The notes below the pieces were generated by a model. It saw only the letters and a list, made by a program, of their open reading frames with translations, was not told the DNA's origin and searched no databases. A program made the position numbers and the translations under genes. A stretch of DNA of 64,000 nucleotides, from positions 1 through 64,000 of the forward strand of contig NZ_FOGZ01000013.1 in NCBI RefSeq assembly GCF_900111365.1, read 5' to 3'. Shown one piece after another: positions 28,537-37,893 of this stretch. This DNA comes from Propionibacterium cyclohexanicum. Its GTDB lineage: Bacteria; Actinomycetota; Actinomycetes; Propionibacteriales; Propionibacteriaceae. The stretch's first letter is position 1; each line of letters begins with the position of its first letter.

Positions 28537-29187
28537 TCAGCGCCGGGCGAACTCTACGGCCGCGTCGGGGACTCCGTTGAGGCGCAAGCCCAGGCAGCCC
28601 ATTGTGTCGGCAACGGTCTGCACAGGACCCGAGAAGAGGTAGGCGTTCTCGGCAAGCTGGCAGCACAACCGCCCGAGTTGCCGGGCCTCAATGGCGAATG
28701 TCACCTCGGTTCGAGCCAACAGCAGCTCGCAGACCTCGGAGTAAATGCCCTCGAGCACGGCGTGCTCCTCGACAAACTCCGGATAGTTGCCGCTCCAGAC
28801 TTCGGGCAGGGCATAGAGTGCGCCCACCTGCCGCCCCGCACTCCTCAAAATGCGCGTGTCCTCGGCGATCAACCGATACAGAACGACGGCCGCGTCCTGC
28901 CCACCGCGGAGGGCGACGCGCCAGGACTTGGCCATCTCAAGGCTTGGGCGAACTGTTTCGGCGAGCAACGTTCGCAAGATATCGTCCTTGCCGGAAAAGT
29001 AGTAGTAGAGCGTTGCCTGGCGCATACCGGCTATCTCGGCGATGGCCCTCGTCGAGGTGCCGCCGAATCCCTGGCGGACGAACAGACTGGCGGCAGCTCG
29101 GAGGATGTCCTCTTTTGGGTCCGCTGTTGCGTCCTCGCGAGGGACGGCGCGGGGACGTCCTACCGGATTACTGGAGTGTTGTGGCAT
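28537..29187 (-). CDS. TetR-family regulator of the guanidine/urea operon
   Basis: A 216-residue repressor with an N-terminal helix-turn-helix (TSTRAIAEIAGMRQATLYYYF, about residues 42-65) and a ligand domain behind it. The 26-residue N-terminal lead is basic and disordered. It is the last gene of the minus-strand operon, 32 bases after allophanate hydrolase. It also has its own TAACCT-N7-ATG leaderless arrangement, so it could be made both from the operon and independently. Its ligand is unknown; guanidine, urea or a pathway intermediate are natural guesses from context. Confidence 0.85.
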   Translation of the reverse strand: MPQHSSNPVGRPRAVPREDATADPKEDILRAAASLFVRQGFGGTSTRAIAEIAGMRQATLYYYFSGKDDILRTLLAETVRPSLEMAKSWRVALRGGQDAAVVLYRLIAEDTRILRSAGRQVGALYALPEVWSGNYPEFVEEHAVLEGIYSEVCELLLARTEVTFAIEARQLGRLCCQLAENAYLFSGPVQTVADTMGCLGLRLNGVPDAAVEFARR

Positions 29188-29200
29188 CTAGGCCAGGTTA
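29188..29200 (-). promoter_or_regulatory. Candidate internal -10 element for the TetR gene
   Basis: TAACCT (29200-29195 on the minus strand) precedes the TetR ATG by 7 bases, the same hexamer and spacing as serS. It falls in the 32-base gap after the allophanate hydrolase stop. Confidence 0.4.
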
Positions 29201-29219
29201 TCTGCCTCACCCCGCCAGC

Positions 29220-30905
29220 TCATACTGTGGCATCGCCTCCCACCCAGGTACGCCAGCCCCCAGACCCGCTGATGTCCACGCCAAGGGCCGTAGCGGGTGC
29301 CGTACAGAGAAAGCCGATGGCCGAATCGCCGCCGGCCAGCTGGATCGCACCGAGCGTCATTGGCGCCGGCAAACCTGTGAGGAAGCCGCCCAAGGCGCCA
29401 ATGGGCAACTGCCACAGCTCCCCTTCGACACTGACCCCTTGTCCAGGATCCGCCGCAACAAGACCTGGACGAGCAGGTTCACCGGCGAGAAGACGCAGGC
29501 GATAAGCCGGGGCGGTGTGGATCGGCCCCAAGAAATCGGCTCCAGCCGCAACGAGCTCGTGATTGAGCGGCTGCCCGAGGCGATGGAGGCCAAAGACCAC
29601 GAGACGGACCGGCTGGCGGTCGCGGAACCGAGCGAGCTCGGCCAGCTTCCGGTCCTCGAGAGCTCGCCCCGTGAGCATGACACCGAAGGGAAGCCCCGCC
29701 ACGGTTCCGGCCGGGAAAGCCAAGGCACACATGCCCATGAGGTTCGCGAAGTTGGTAAAGCGTCCGAGTCGGGCGTTCTGGGCCACAGGCTCGTTCTCCA
29801 CCTGCTCAATCGTAGGATGTCCGACGGTGGTGGGCGTAAGCAGGGCGTCGAATGGCTCGAGCAGGGCAAGCGCTTGCCGGGTAAGGTCAGCCAGTCGCGA
29901 CTGATCGTCGAACAGTTGTGACGCGCGGTGTTGCTTCCCTGCGAGAATGATGCCCGAGACCGTCGAGTCGAGACCTCGGCCGATGTCCTGCTGGTGCTCC
30001 TCGATGAAGGTGCCCACAGCCGAATACCGCTCGGCCACGAAGGAGCTCCCGTAGAGCATCTCGGCAGCCTCGAGCATTGGGCTGATGTCCACTCGTTCGA
30101 TCTGTGCGCCGCTGGCGCGATACCCGGCGACAACCCCTTCGAAGGCCTCTTCCCATCCCGCCGCGAGTTCTCCAAGAGCGCGTCTGGTCGGCACGGCCAG
30201 TCGGGGACGAGCCGCCAACGCCGACTCCGGTCGACCATCTGCGGCAGAGTCGTCCGCCGCGTCGAGACCTTGGGCCACTTCGACGGCACGCCGCGCCGCA
30301 CTCAGCTCGCGAGCGAAGACCGTCACGCAATCGATGCTGCGACAGGCTGGCACCACGCCGTCCACTGGGATGAGTCCTGGCGTCGGCTTGATGCCGACGA
30401 TGCCATTGAGAGCTGCGGGAACCCGACCGGAACCAGCGGTGTCGGTGCCTAGGGCCAGATCGGCGATTCCGAGCGCGACCGCAACTGCCGAGCCCGAACT
30501 CGATCCCCCCGAGATCCGATCGGTGTCCCAGGCATTGCGGACCGGACCATAGGGGGAGCGCGTACCCACCAGACCTGTGGCGAACTGATCGAGGTTGGTC
30601 TTGCCGAGGATGATCGCGCCCTGAGCGCGCAGCCTGGCCACCACCATTGCATCCTCCTGGGGCAGGTACGCAAAGCCCGGGCAACCGGCTGTCGTGGGCA
30701 TCCCCTTCACATCGATGTTGTCCTTGACGGCAACCACGCTCCCGGCGAGGGGCAGGCAAACCCCCGCGCTACACAGCTCGTCCACCCGATCGGCCTGGGC
30801 AAGCAATTCATCGCGCTCCGCCAAGTGAATCCAGATTTCGGGACGATCGACCTCACGCATCCGGGAGAACGAGGCCTCCACTCGCGCCCTGGCGCTGCCA
30901 CTCAT
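29220..30905 (-). CDS. Allophanate hydrolase
   Basis: A 561-residue amidase-signature enzyme hydrolysing allophanate to ammonia and CO2 (AtzF/DUR1,2-type). The Ser-Ser-Lys triad is visible: Lys61 in VAVKDNIDVKG, the Ser-rich SGGSSSGS at 132-139, and the nucleophile Ser159 in GTDTAGSGR. After about residue 440 a second domain follows (LVVFGLHRLGQPLNHELVAAG...), matching the C-terminal domain of allophanate hydrolases that catalyses the following decarboxylation step. Its ATG overlaps the carboxylase stop by 4 bases (ATGA), so the two are translationally coupled. It is final in the chain from guanidine or urea to ammonia. Confidence 0.92.
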   Translation of the reverse strand: MSGSARARVEASFSRMREVDRPEIWIHLAERDELLAQADRVDELCSAGVCLPLAGSVVAVKDNIDVKGMPTTAGCPGFAYLPQEDAMVVARLRAQGAIILGKTNLDQFATGLVGTRSPYGPVRNAWDTDRISGGSSSGSAVAVALGIADLALGTDTAGSGRVPAALNGIVGIKPTPGLIPVDGVVPACRSIDCVTVFARELSAARRAVEVAQGLDAADDSAADGRPESALAARPRLAVPTRRALGELAAGWEEAFEGVVAGYRASGAQIERVDISPMLEAAEMLYGSSFVAERYSAVGTFIEEHQQDIGRGLDSTVSGIILAGKQHRASQLFDDQSRLADLTRQALALLEPFDALLTPTTVGHPTIEQVENEPVAQNARLGRFTNFANLMGMCALAFPAGTVAGLPFGVMLTGRALEDRKLAELARFRDRQPVRLVVFGLHRLGQPLNHELVAAGADFLGPIHTAPAYRLRLLAGEPARPGLVAADPGQGVSVEGELWQLPIGALGGFLTGLPAPMTLGAIQLAGGDSAIGFLCTAPATALGVDISGSGGWRTWVGGDATV

Positions 30906-33900
30906 GCGGCCTCCTGGATAGTCATGAGGACCTGGCCAGCCGAGACTTGTGTACCGGGTTCAACGAGCACCCGATCCACCCTCCCCGCGCAGGGCGCTGG
31001 CAGTGCGCTCTCCATCTTCATGGCCTCCAGCGAGAGAAGGTCATCTCCGCCGTCCACAAGCTGGCCCGGGCGCACGTCGATCTTCCACACATTGGCCATG
31101 AACGGCGCCCGCACCGCGGTCTGTCCCTCGGGTACGGTCTCGTCAATGACAGCTGCAACAGGCTCGAGGTCGACCCGCCTGTCGAACTCGCCGTCGGCCC
31201 GCCACCTGTCTTCCTCAGCGCGGAAGGCTCTCTGCTGGGTGGCTCGGAAGGCATCGATCGAGCCGGCGTTCTCGGCGAGAAAGGCCTGGTACTGCTTCAT
31301 GGAGAAGGTCCCCTCCTCGACCTGGAAGGTGGCTCGGCCGGCTTCTGTTTGGGCTCGCAGATCAAGCAGTTCCGTCGCCGACACCGGGTACCACCGAATG
31401 CGATCAAAGAAACGCAATGCCCAAGGATGTTCCTCGAACATCCCGCTGTGGCGATATCTGTTCCACACCTGCGTCGTGCGACCAATGAACTGGTACCCCC
31501 CGGGTCCCTCCATCCCGTAGATGCACAGATAGGCGCCACCGATGCCCACCGCGTTCTCTGGTGTCCAGGTCCTCGCGGGGTTGTATTTCGTAGTCACGAG
31601 CCGGTGACGTGGATCCAGCGGTGTGGCCACCGGCGCTCCCAGGTACACATCGCCCAGGCCGAGCACGAGATATGTGGCATCGAAGACGATTCGATGGACG
31701 TCATCGACGCTGTCGAGGCCATTGATCCGCCGGATGAATTCGATGTTCCAGGGGCACCAGGGTGCATCGTCACGAACACCGCTCATATAGCGACTGATTG
31801 CTGTCCGAGTCGCCGGGTCATCCCACGACAAGGGAAGATGCACGGTTCTGGAGGAGACGCTGAGTTCGTCGCTGGCCGGTATTGTGCCCTCGAGAATTCG
31901 GAGCTCTCGGGCCATGTCAGAGGCATGAAATCGCGACGAGTCGGTGTGGATCTGAAGTGAGCGGATGCCTGGTGTCACGTCGATCACGCCTGGCAGGTCT
32001 GCCTCGGCTACCCGCTCCATGAGCGCATGAACACGCATCCGCAGTGCAATGTCGAGGACCTGGGGACCATATTCCACGAGCACGTTGTCATCGCCATCGC
32101 GCCGGTAGGTGACCTCAGGTCGGCCCCCTTCGGCGGGAATCCGGCCGAGTACTCCATCATCGTCGTCTCGGTCACCGGCTGGCACCGTACGGTCAGCAGG
32201 ATCGAGCCTGGCAGCACGGTGCTCTGCAACACGCACGAAGCGGACAGTGTCGTCGGGACGAAGCTGCCCCAGCTTCCACAGATCACTGCTCGCGACCACT
32301 GCCGGGCAGACGAATCCGCCCAGACTCGGACCATCCGGACCAAGGATGATGGGCGTGTCGCCCGTGAAATCGAGTGCCCCCACCGCATAGGGCGTGTCAT
32401 GGATATTGGAAGGATGCAGCCCGGCGTCCCCCCCGTCGGGACGCCCCCAACTGGGCCTTGGGCCGATCAGGCGAATCCCAGTTCGGTCGGAGTTGAAGTG
32501 CACCGTGTAATCCGACGCATACAACGTATCGATGTCGCTGCGTGTGAAGAACTCCGGCGCAGCGTGCGGGCCCTCAGTGACCGCGAGTTCCCAGTGGTGG
32601 CCGATGGCGGGGCGCGCCGCAGGTTCGATCGGCCCGGGAATAGTCCCCATGAGCGAACCCTCTGCGAAGGCCGGATGTGGTTCGGCTGAGTCGGGCGACC
32701 CCGGGCGCAGCACATCACAGGCGCGCAGGACTCGTCCGGCATGACCACCGAAACGACCCAGGACGAATGTCGATGCACTGCCGAGATAGCGGGGCACGTC
32801 AATGCCACCCCGGACAGCCAGATAGCTGCGAAGACCGGCATCCGTCGGCGAGCCGATGGACAGCGTTGTTCCCGCGGGAATCTGAAGGGGACGCCACATG
32901 GCGAGCTGTTGTTCTCCGGCACTGACCGGCACCTCGGCGCCTGTGACACACACGACAGCAGCCTCACGGAAATACAGCGTCGGACCTTCCACTGTGCACT
33001 CCAGAGCCGGGGCGCCCTCCGGATTCCCGACCGCACGGTTCGCCAGCCGGAATGAGACCTCGTCCATCGGGCCGCTCGGCGGAACACCCACCTGCCACAG
33101 CCCCAAGCGTCCGGGCCAGTCCTGGACTGTAGTGAAGGTACCCGCTGAAATCACCTCAATGCGAGGCTGTGGATCATGGGTGCTCGTCAGCGATGACGTC
33201 GAGTGAGTGACCTCCCGGAACTGCGCCGAGGCTATCAGCGCCCTCACCATCGCCAGATTGGTTACCACACCATCCACGCGCGATGCGGCAGCCGCTTCGC
33301 CGAACAGATCAATGGCGTCTTCACGCGTCGGGCCCCAGGCAATGAGCTTGGCGATCATCGGATCGTAGTGAGGGCTGACCTCACTGCCGGTCTCAACTCC
33401 GCTCTCCACCCTCACACCGGTAATGGTCGGTGACCCCTGTCCTGGGAACTGTACGTAGGTGAGCCGACCGGGGCTGGGGGCCCCATTCCGATCTGGGTCC
33501 TCCGCATAGATTCGGGCCTCCACGGCATGACCCTGGGGCTCGTGTTCCACTCCAAAGACGTTCTCCTCCAAGTCTGTCAACGACTCAGTCGAGCCAATGG
33601 CGAGCCTCAGCATGGCCCCCACCACATCGACTCCGTAGACTTCCTCAGTGACAGGATGCTCGACCTGCAGACGGGTATTCACCTCGAGGAAGAAGGCACG
33701 CTGAGCTACCGGGTCATAGACAAACTCAACGGTTCCCGCAGACCGGTAGTCCACGGAAACGGCCAAGGATCGGGCCGCTCGGTGGATCTCACGCCGCACG
33801 TCATCGGGGATCCCCGGCGCCGGGCACTCTTCGATCACCTTCTGATGGCGGCGCTGGTAGGAGCAGTCGCGGTCACCAAGCACCGCCACCCGACCCCGTC

Positions 33901-34546
33901 CATCGCCGAAGATCTGCACCTCAATGTGCCGGGCCGCCTCGACGTACTTTTCCAGGTACACGCCCCCTGTCCCAAAGCTGTGCGCTGCCTGTTCGAGCAC
34001 GGCATGGTATGTCTCGGCGACCTGGGAGAGGTCGCGGCAGATACGCATTCCGATTCCACCGCCACCATTGGTCGCTTTCACGATGACCGGGAGCCCTGTT
34101 CGAGTGGCCTCGCGGACCGCATCCTCGGCCGAGTGCAACAGGCCGGAACCCGGTAACAAGGCGACCCCGGCCGCTCGCGCGAGCTGGCGTGCGGAGTGCT
34201 TGTCCCCGAAGCCACGGATCTGGGCGGGGCCGGGCCCCACGAAAACCAGACCGGCCCGCTCGACCTGCTCGGCGAACTCTGCGTTCTCGGAGAGGAAGCC
34301 ATAGCCGGGGTGGACAAGAGTGGCACCGGTCTGGGCAGCCGCAGCCAGAATGGCCTCGTGATTGAGATAGGACTGCGCCGCTGAAGCTGGACCGATCCGC
34401 ACCGCCTCATCGGCCTCACGGACGAATTGGGCGCCGCAATCCGCATCCGAGTAGACCGCAACGGTGTCGACACCGAGTGCACGTGCGGCGCGGATAATGC
34501 GACGGCTGATCTCGCCGCGGTTGGCAATGAGAACCTTCTGCATCAT
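30902..34546 (-). CDS. Biotin-dependent urea/guanidine carboxylase
   Basis: A 1214-residue single-chain carboxylase. The biotin carboxylase domain (about residues 1-450) has KATNGGGGIGMRI for ATP and FFLEVNTRLQVEHPVTEE. The carboxyltransferase region consists of KipA/AHS2 (about 470-780, FTTVQDWPGRLGLWQVGVPPSGPMDE) and KipI/AHS1 (about 815-1030). The C-terminal biotinyl domain has biotin on Lys1177 in EAMKME. It is annotated in most genomes as urea carboxylase, but copies encoded beside two DUF1989 proteins have been shown in other bacteria to be guanidine carboxylases, so guanidine is the better guess. GAGG lies upstream of the tandem ATGs (34546 and 34543). Confidence 0.9.
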   Translation of the reverse strand: MMQKVLIANRGEISRRIIRAARALGVDTVAVYSDADCGAQFVREADEAVRIGPASAAQSYLNHEAILAAAAQTGATLVHPGYGFLSENAEFAEQVERAGLVFVGPGPAQIRGFGDKHSARQLARAAGVALLPGSGLLHSAEDAVREATRTGLPVIVKATNGGGGIGMRICRDLSQVAETYHAVLEQAAHSFGTGGVYLEKYVEAARHIEVQIFGDGRGRVAVLGDRDCSYQRRHQKVIEECPAPGIPDDVRREIHRAARSLAVSVDYRSAGTVEFVYDPVAQRAFFLEVNTRLQVEHPVTEEVYGVDVVGAMLRLAIGSTESLTDLEENVFGVEHEPQGHAVEARIYAEDPDRNGAPSPGRLTYVQFPGQGSPTITGVRVESGVETGSEVSPHYDPMIAKLIAWGPTREDAIDLFGEAAAASRVDGVVTNLAMVRALIASAQFREVTHSTSSLTSTHDPQPRIEVISAGTFTTVQDWPGRLGLWQVGVPPSGPMDEVSFRLANRAVGNPEGAPALECTVEGPTLYFREAAVVCVTGAEVPVSAGEQQLAMWRPLQIPAGTTLSIGSPTDAGLRSYLAVRGGIDVPRYLGSASTFVLGRFGGHAGRVLRACDVLRPGSPDSAEPHPAFAEGSLMGTIPGPIEPAARPAIGHHWELAVTEGPHAAPEFFTRSDIDTLYASDYTVHFNSDRTGIRLIGPRPSWGRPDGGDAGLHPSNIHDTPYAVGALDFTGDTPIILGPDGPSLGGFVCPAVVASSDLWKLGQLRPDDTVRFVRVAEHRAARLDPADRTVPAGDRDDDDGVLGRIPAEGGRPEVTYRRDGDDNVLVEYGPQVLDIALRMRVHALMERVAEADLPGVIDVTPGIRSLQIHTDSSRFHASDMARELRILEGTIPASDELSVSSRTVHLPLSWDDPATRTAISRYMSGVRDDAPWCPWNIEFIRRINGLDSVDDVHRIVFDATYLVLGLGDVYLGAPVATPLDPRHRLVTTKYNPARTWTPENAVGIGGAYLCIYGMEGPGGYQFIGRTTQVWNRYRHSGMFEEHPWALRFFDRIRWYPVSATELLDLRAQTEAGRATFQVEEGTFSMKQYQAFLAENAGSIDAFRATQQRAFRAEEDRWRADGEFDRRVDLEPVAAVIDETVPEGQTAVRAPFMANVWKIDVRPGQLVDGGDDLLSLEAMKMESALPAPCAGRVDRVLVEPGTQVSAGQVLMTIQEAA

Positions 34547-34553
34547 CTATTCC

Positions 34554-35252
34554 TCAACGCCTGGGACCTGGACGCGTAACGATCATACGCAAGGGAGTGC
34601 AGTTGAAGTCATTGCACGGATTGTTCATCTGAGGGCAATTGGAGATCAGTACCAGAGCCCGCAGATCGGCGCGCAATGCGACCCTTTTACCTGGTGCCGA
34701 GATCCCGTCGACGATCCCCAGCACGCCGTCTTGATCAACTGGCACGTTCATAAACCAGTTGAGATTGGATACGAGATCACGGGCATCCATCCCGTACTTT
34801 CGCGCCTCATTGAGGAAGTTCTCCCGGCAGCCGTGCTGGTACATCGTGTGATGTCCGTAGCGAAGTGTGTTCGACTCCTTGCCGCATGCACCGCCGAGAG
34901 TGTCTTGACGGTCGATCTCATTGCCGATGACAGTCATCATCGCGCGCCCTCGGTTCGAACGCAGCACGGTGCCCGTATCGACGTAGGCATTGTGCTGCCA
35001 GGTCAGCGTGTCGGGAACGCTGTAGCGTTCGGCGGTGTCATCGCCGTTGAAAACCAAACAGTCTGCTGACTGGTTACCTCCAACATCGACGATGGTGAGA
35101 ACGTCTCCTGGCTCGACGACACCAGACCATGGATCACGCGGTGCGACGATTTCGTCGAGCAGAATCTGTCCAGGGACCAGCGGTGCACCAAAGTCGAGAG
35201 GCGAGTCCGGCATGTAGACCGGGCGTTCTGGAACTGTTGTCGTGATACTCAT
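34554..35252 (-). CDS. DUF1989 protein, probable carboxyguanidine deiminase subunit (shorter)
   Basis: A 232-residue DUF1989 protein, formerly called urea carboxylase-associated protein. Homologous pairs act as a heteromeric carboxyguanidine deiminase, turning carboxyguanidine into allophanate and ammonia. Family features are GDVLTIVDVGGNQSADCLVFNGDD, HHTMYQHGCRENFL and QMNNPCNDFNCTPLRM, whose Cys and His residues are likely metal or catalytic ligands. It overlaps the longer partner gene by 4 bases and lies 7 bases ahead of the carboxylase gene. Which of the two pathway names (CgdA or CgdB) applies is not certain from sequence alone. Confidence 0.85.
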   Translation of the reverse strand: MSITTTVPERPVYMPDSPLDFGAPLVPGQILLDEIVAPRDPWSGVVEPGDVLTIVDVGGNQSADCLVFNGDDTAERYSVPDTLTWQHNAYVDTGTVLRSNRGRAMMTVIGNEIDRQDTLGGACGKESNTLRYGHHTMYQHGCRENFLNEARKYGMDARDLVSNLNWFMNVPVDQDGVLGIVDGISAPGKRVALRADLRALVLISNCPQMNNPCNDFNCTPLRMIVTRPGPRR

Positions 35253-36100
35253 GCGATCCCCTGTGCAGCGAGATAGTCGAGGGTATTGAGATAGGCCCGA
35301 TGGGCTTCAGGTGCAGCCGTGAACTGGGAATCAGCCGGGCCGGTCGGGTGGCCGCGCCATGCGTCGACGCGCAGCGGCCCGACAATGTAATCGCTGCGAG
35401 GGTCGAGAGGATGCGGAACATTGGCGACGAGGACGATCAATGGCATCTCGGCCACGATCTCCACGTGGCACCCAGGCCCGGCGCCGCCGGTGAACTGCAG
35501 GTCACCATCGCTGGCGACGCGGACACCCTTGAAGAAAGAGATGCTCGGCGGCAGGTCGCGGACGCCCAGCCCGTGCTTGGCAGCCCCAAGCTCGAAGAGC
35601 GCTGCCCCCGCCGGCGCGGCACCGTGCGAAGCGCTGGCCGCATACTTGCTCTCGTTCCACGCTCTGGTCGAGGTACCGCACAGCGCATCGTGATGCCCTG
35701 AGCTGTCATTGCACACTGTCGCCAGCACTCTGCCCTCACCCGACAGGAGAGGGTGGCCGTCGACGAGGTATGCCTGCCACGGGATTTTCACGGTGTCAGC
35801 CACATTGAGACGTTCTATGGGCTCTATCGCATTGTAGATCAAGACATGGGCACACGCGTCGCCTTTGGCGTCGGTGAACCTAATGCGCGTGCCCCTCGCC
35901 ACCCGCTTATGTGTATAGCCTCCGGGCGCGACGGTCTCCGCCCACACCATGAGATCCGGCTCGACCCCTTCAGGTATCTCCGGCGCCTTATGGGCGGGTA
36001 GATAGGGCATATACTCCGAGCTTTCTGATTCCCGAGCACGCGCATCCTGGCGCGCGTCCAGGAGTGTCCCTGTCTTGTGCTGATCGGCTATTGCGACCAT
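35249..36100 (-). CDS. DUF1989 protein, probable carboxyguanidine deiminase subunit (longer)
   Basis: A 283-residue DUF1989 protein, the larger partner of the next gene. After a roughly 50-residue N-terminal extension, the domain shows GGYTHKRVARGTRIRFTDAKGD, DACAHVLIYNA, LCGTSTRAWNESKY and HPLDPRSDYIVGPLRV. The extension begins MVAIADQHKTGTLLDARQ. Together with the 232-residue protein it should form the deiminase that makes guanidine carboxylase useful. Its stop overlaps the partner's start (ATGA). It begins 37 bases after the permease stop, in the same operon. Confidence 0.85.
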   Translation of the reverse strand: MVAIADQHKTGTLLDARQDARARESESSEYMPYLPAHKAPEIPEGVEPDLMVWAETVAPGGYTHKRVARGTRIRFTDAKGDACAHVLIYNAIEPIERLNVADTVKIPWQAYLVDGHPLLSGEGRVLATVCNDSSGHHDALCGTSTRAWNESKYAASASHGAAPAGAALFELGAAKHGLGVRDLPPSISFFKGVRVASDGDLQFTGGAGPGCHVEIVAEMPLIVLVANVPHPLDPRSDYIVGPLRVDAWRGHPTGPADSQFTAAPEAHRAYLNTLDYLAAQGIA

Positions 36101-36137
36101 GACTGTGCTTCTTCCTCTTCGGATGGCGAGCGGCCGG

Positions 36138-37715
36138 TCAGCCCAGCCGCGCTTCGGTTAAACTCCGGGCCCGAAGGCCTAGATATCCCTTCGACCTATT
36201 CCTCTGATGAATCGCCATTCCCACGAGCAAGGTGAGGGCGACGAACAGAACTGCGCTCCACCGCAGCCACCAGGTGTTCCCAGTCAGGTCGTAGATGGCA
36301 GTACGCGGCCACATCAGGTTGATGATCATGAAGATCTGGTAGCCGACAGCCGCCGCATTGACCCCCAAGCCCCATCGCCCCAAGGTGAAGACAGGAACGC
36401 CAGTTTCGTCGAGCTGGTCAGGGAACCCGATGTGCCTGCGGCGCAGCCGACAGATGAGCAGGGGACCGGTCACGCCGAGATAGGCCATGTACAACATCGC
36501 GATACACAGACTGGACAGTGCCGTGAAGATAGCGCTCTGGTTGAAGTTCACCAAGAGCACCAGTGCCGCTCCCACGCCCACCGAGATCGCCGCGGGTATT
36601 GGCGTACCTGTGCGCGGAGAGACTCTGGCGAAGAACTGGTGAAAGGGCAGCATGCCTTCACGAGACATCGAGAAGACCATCCGCGAGCAGGATGTTTGGC
36701 AAGCCAATGTGCAGGCGAAAACAGCCACCGCAACCGCACAGAGCAGAATGCGCCCGCCCAGTCCACCAAAGGAACTGGTGAGGACCCACGCCAGCCCGTA
36801 CTTGGACAGGTTCCCGTCGGTAAGGCTCGGTGCAGCCATGAGTGCCGCCATGATGAGTAGGGCCCCGCCGATGCCGGACAAGCACAGTGCCCGCAGGATT
36901 GTGCGCGGGGTGGTCCGCCGGGGTGCAGTCGTTTCCTCCGAAAGCTCTCCGGCGGAGTCAAAGCCGACCATGACATAGGCCGCCATGAGTGAGGAGGCAA
37001 GGAAGGCCGAGATGTAGCTGGCGGAATCGCCGGTATATCCCTGGCGGGTCATGATGACACCGACGCCACGCTCACGGTGAGTGAACAGGGCGACAACAAT
37101 GGCGACGACGCCGATGAGCTCGATCGTCACACCAAGACTGGTGAGCGAAGCCATCAGCCGCACTCCGATGACGTTGACGAGTGTCGTTATGACGAGCAGA
37201 CCGATGCCGAGCAGGACGGCGTTCTTGGCTCCGGTGTCAGAGGTGACAGAAGGGTCTGCAGCCTCTCCGCCGACGATCTGGAAGCCTGACCAGATCGAGG
37301 GAAGGACTGCCTGCAGAGCGATCGCCGCAACGGCCACCGTGATGACTTGCCCTATCACCATCACCCATCCCGTGAACCAACCGGCAACTGGACCTGCGAG
37401 CCTGCTGGACCACTGAAAGATCGCGCCGCTGATGGGGAATCTGGCTGACATGACCGCGAAATTGAGCGCCACCAGGAGCTGGCCACCGAAGACGATCGGC
37501 CAGGTCCAGAAGAAGGCGGCGCCGCCGAACGAGAAGCCCAGCGCGAAGAGCTGGAAGACGGTCGTGAGTATGGAGACGAAGGAGAAGCCGGCCGCGAATG
37601 ATGCGAAGGAGCCCACCTTGCGGTGCAGCTCTTGGTCATAACCCAGGTCCATGAGTTCCCGAGCCTCGTGCCCCCCGGACGACTCCTGGGGGATCTGCTC
37701 TGTTGTAGCAGTCAT
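36138..37715 (-). CDS. APC-superfamily permease, likely guanidine/urea-linked uptake
   Basis: A 525-residue amino acid/polyamine/organocation permease with about twelve membrane helices between residues 35 and 510. It is first in the operon, directly before the two DUF1989 genes, as in other guanidine-degradation loci, so uptake of guanidine or a precursor is inferred from context rather than from sequence. Recognisable segments are GAIFQWSSRLAGPVAGWFTGWVM in the second to third helix and VGFDSAGELSEETTAPRRTTPRTI, the conserved loop of this branch. AAAGG lies about 9 bases upstream of the ATG. Confidence 0.88.
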   Translation of the reverse strand: MTATTEQIPQESSGGHEARELMDLGYDQELHRKVGSFASFAAGFSFVSILTTVFQLFALGFSFGGAAFFWTWPIVFGGQLLVALNFAVMSARFPISGAIFQWSSRLAGPVAGWFTGWVMVIGQVITVAVAAIALQAVLPSIWSGFQIVGGEAADPSVTSDTGAKNAVLLGIGLLVITTLVNVIGVRLMASLTSLGVTIELIGVVAIVVALFTHRERGVGVIMTRQGYTGDSASYISAFLASSLMAAYVMVGFDSAGELSEETTAPRRTTPRTILRALCLSGIGGALLIMAALMAAPSLTDGNLSKYGLAWVLTSSFGGLGGRILLCAVAVAVFACTLACQTSCSRMVFSMSREGMLPFHQFFARVSPRTGTPIPAAISVGVGAALVLLVNFNQSAIFTALSSLCIAMLYMAYLGVTGPLLICRLRRRHIGFPDQLDETGVPVFTLGRWGLGVNAAAVGYQIFMIINLMWPRTAIYDLTGNTWWLRWSAVLFVALTLLVGMAIHQRNRSKGYLGLRARSLTEARLG

Positions 37716-37893
37716 TCCGATTGCCTTTCACCTTGTCCTCGCGCCGACACCGACAGTTGAGAGTCAACCCGCGATGCCTTTCAATCGAATGACAGAAATG
37801 TTCCAGTCATGTGAAACCAGATCCGGCAAGCGCAGCACATCTTCCACGAGAGGATGACTCTGGCTGCCGGGAGCACCTCGCTACCCTGGATGG
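37716..37893. promoter_or_regulatory. Divergent promoter region, guanidine operon and malQ
   Basis: 178 bases. On the plus strand TACCCT (37882-37887) lies 6 bases before the malQ GTG, which fits a leaderless start. On the minus strand I searched by eye for the guanidine-I, -II and -III riboswitch consensus upstream of the permease and found none. The minus-strand leader is about 150 bases or less and contains no obvious hairpin pair with ACGR loops. Confidence 0.4.

Noticed and set aside
37716-37893. Guanidine riboswitch upstream of the permease
   Set aside because: No conserved ykkC-type blocks and no paired ACGR-loop hairpins were visible; left to a covariance search.
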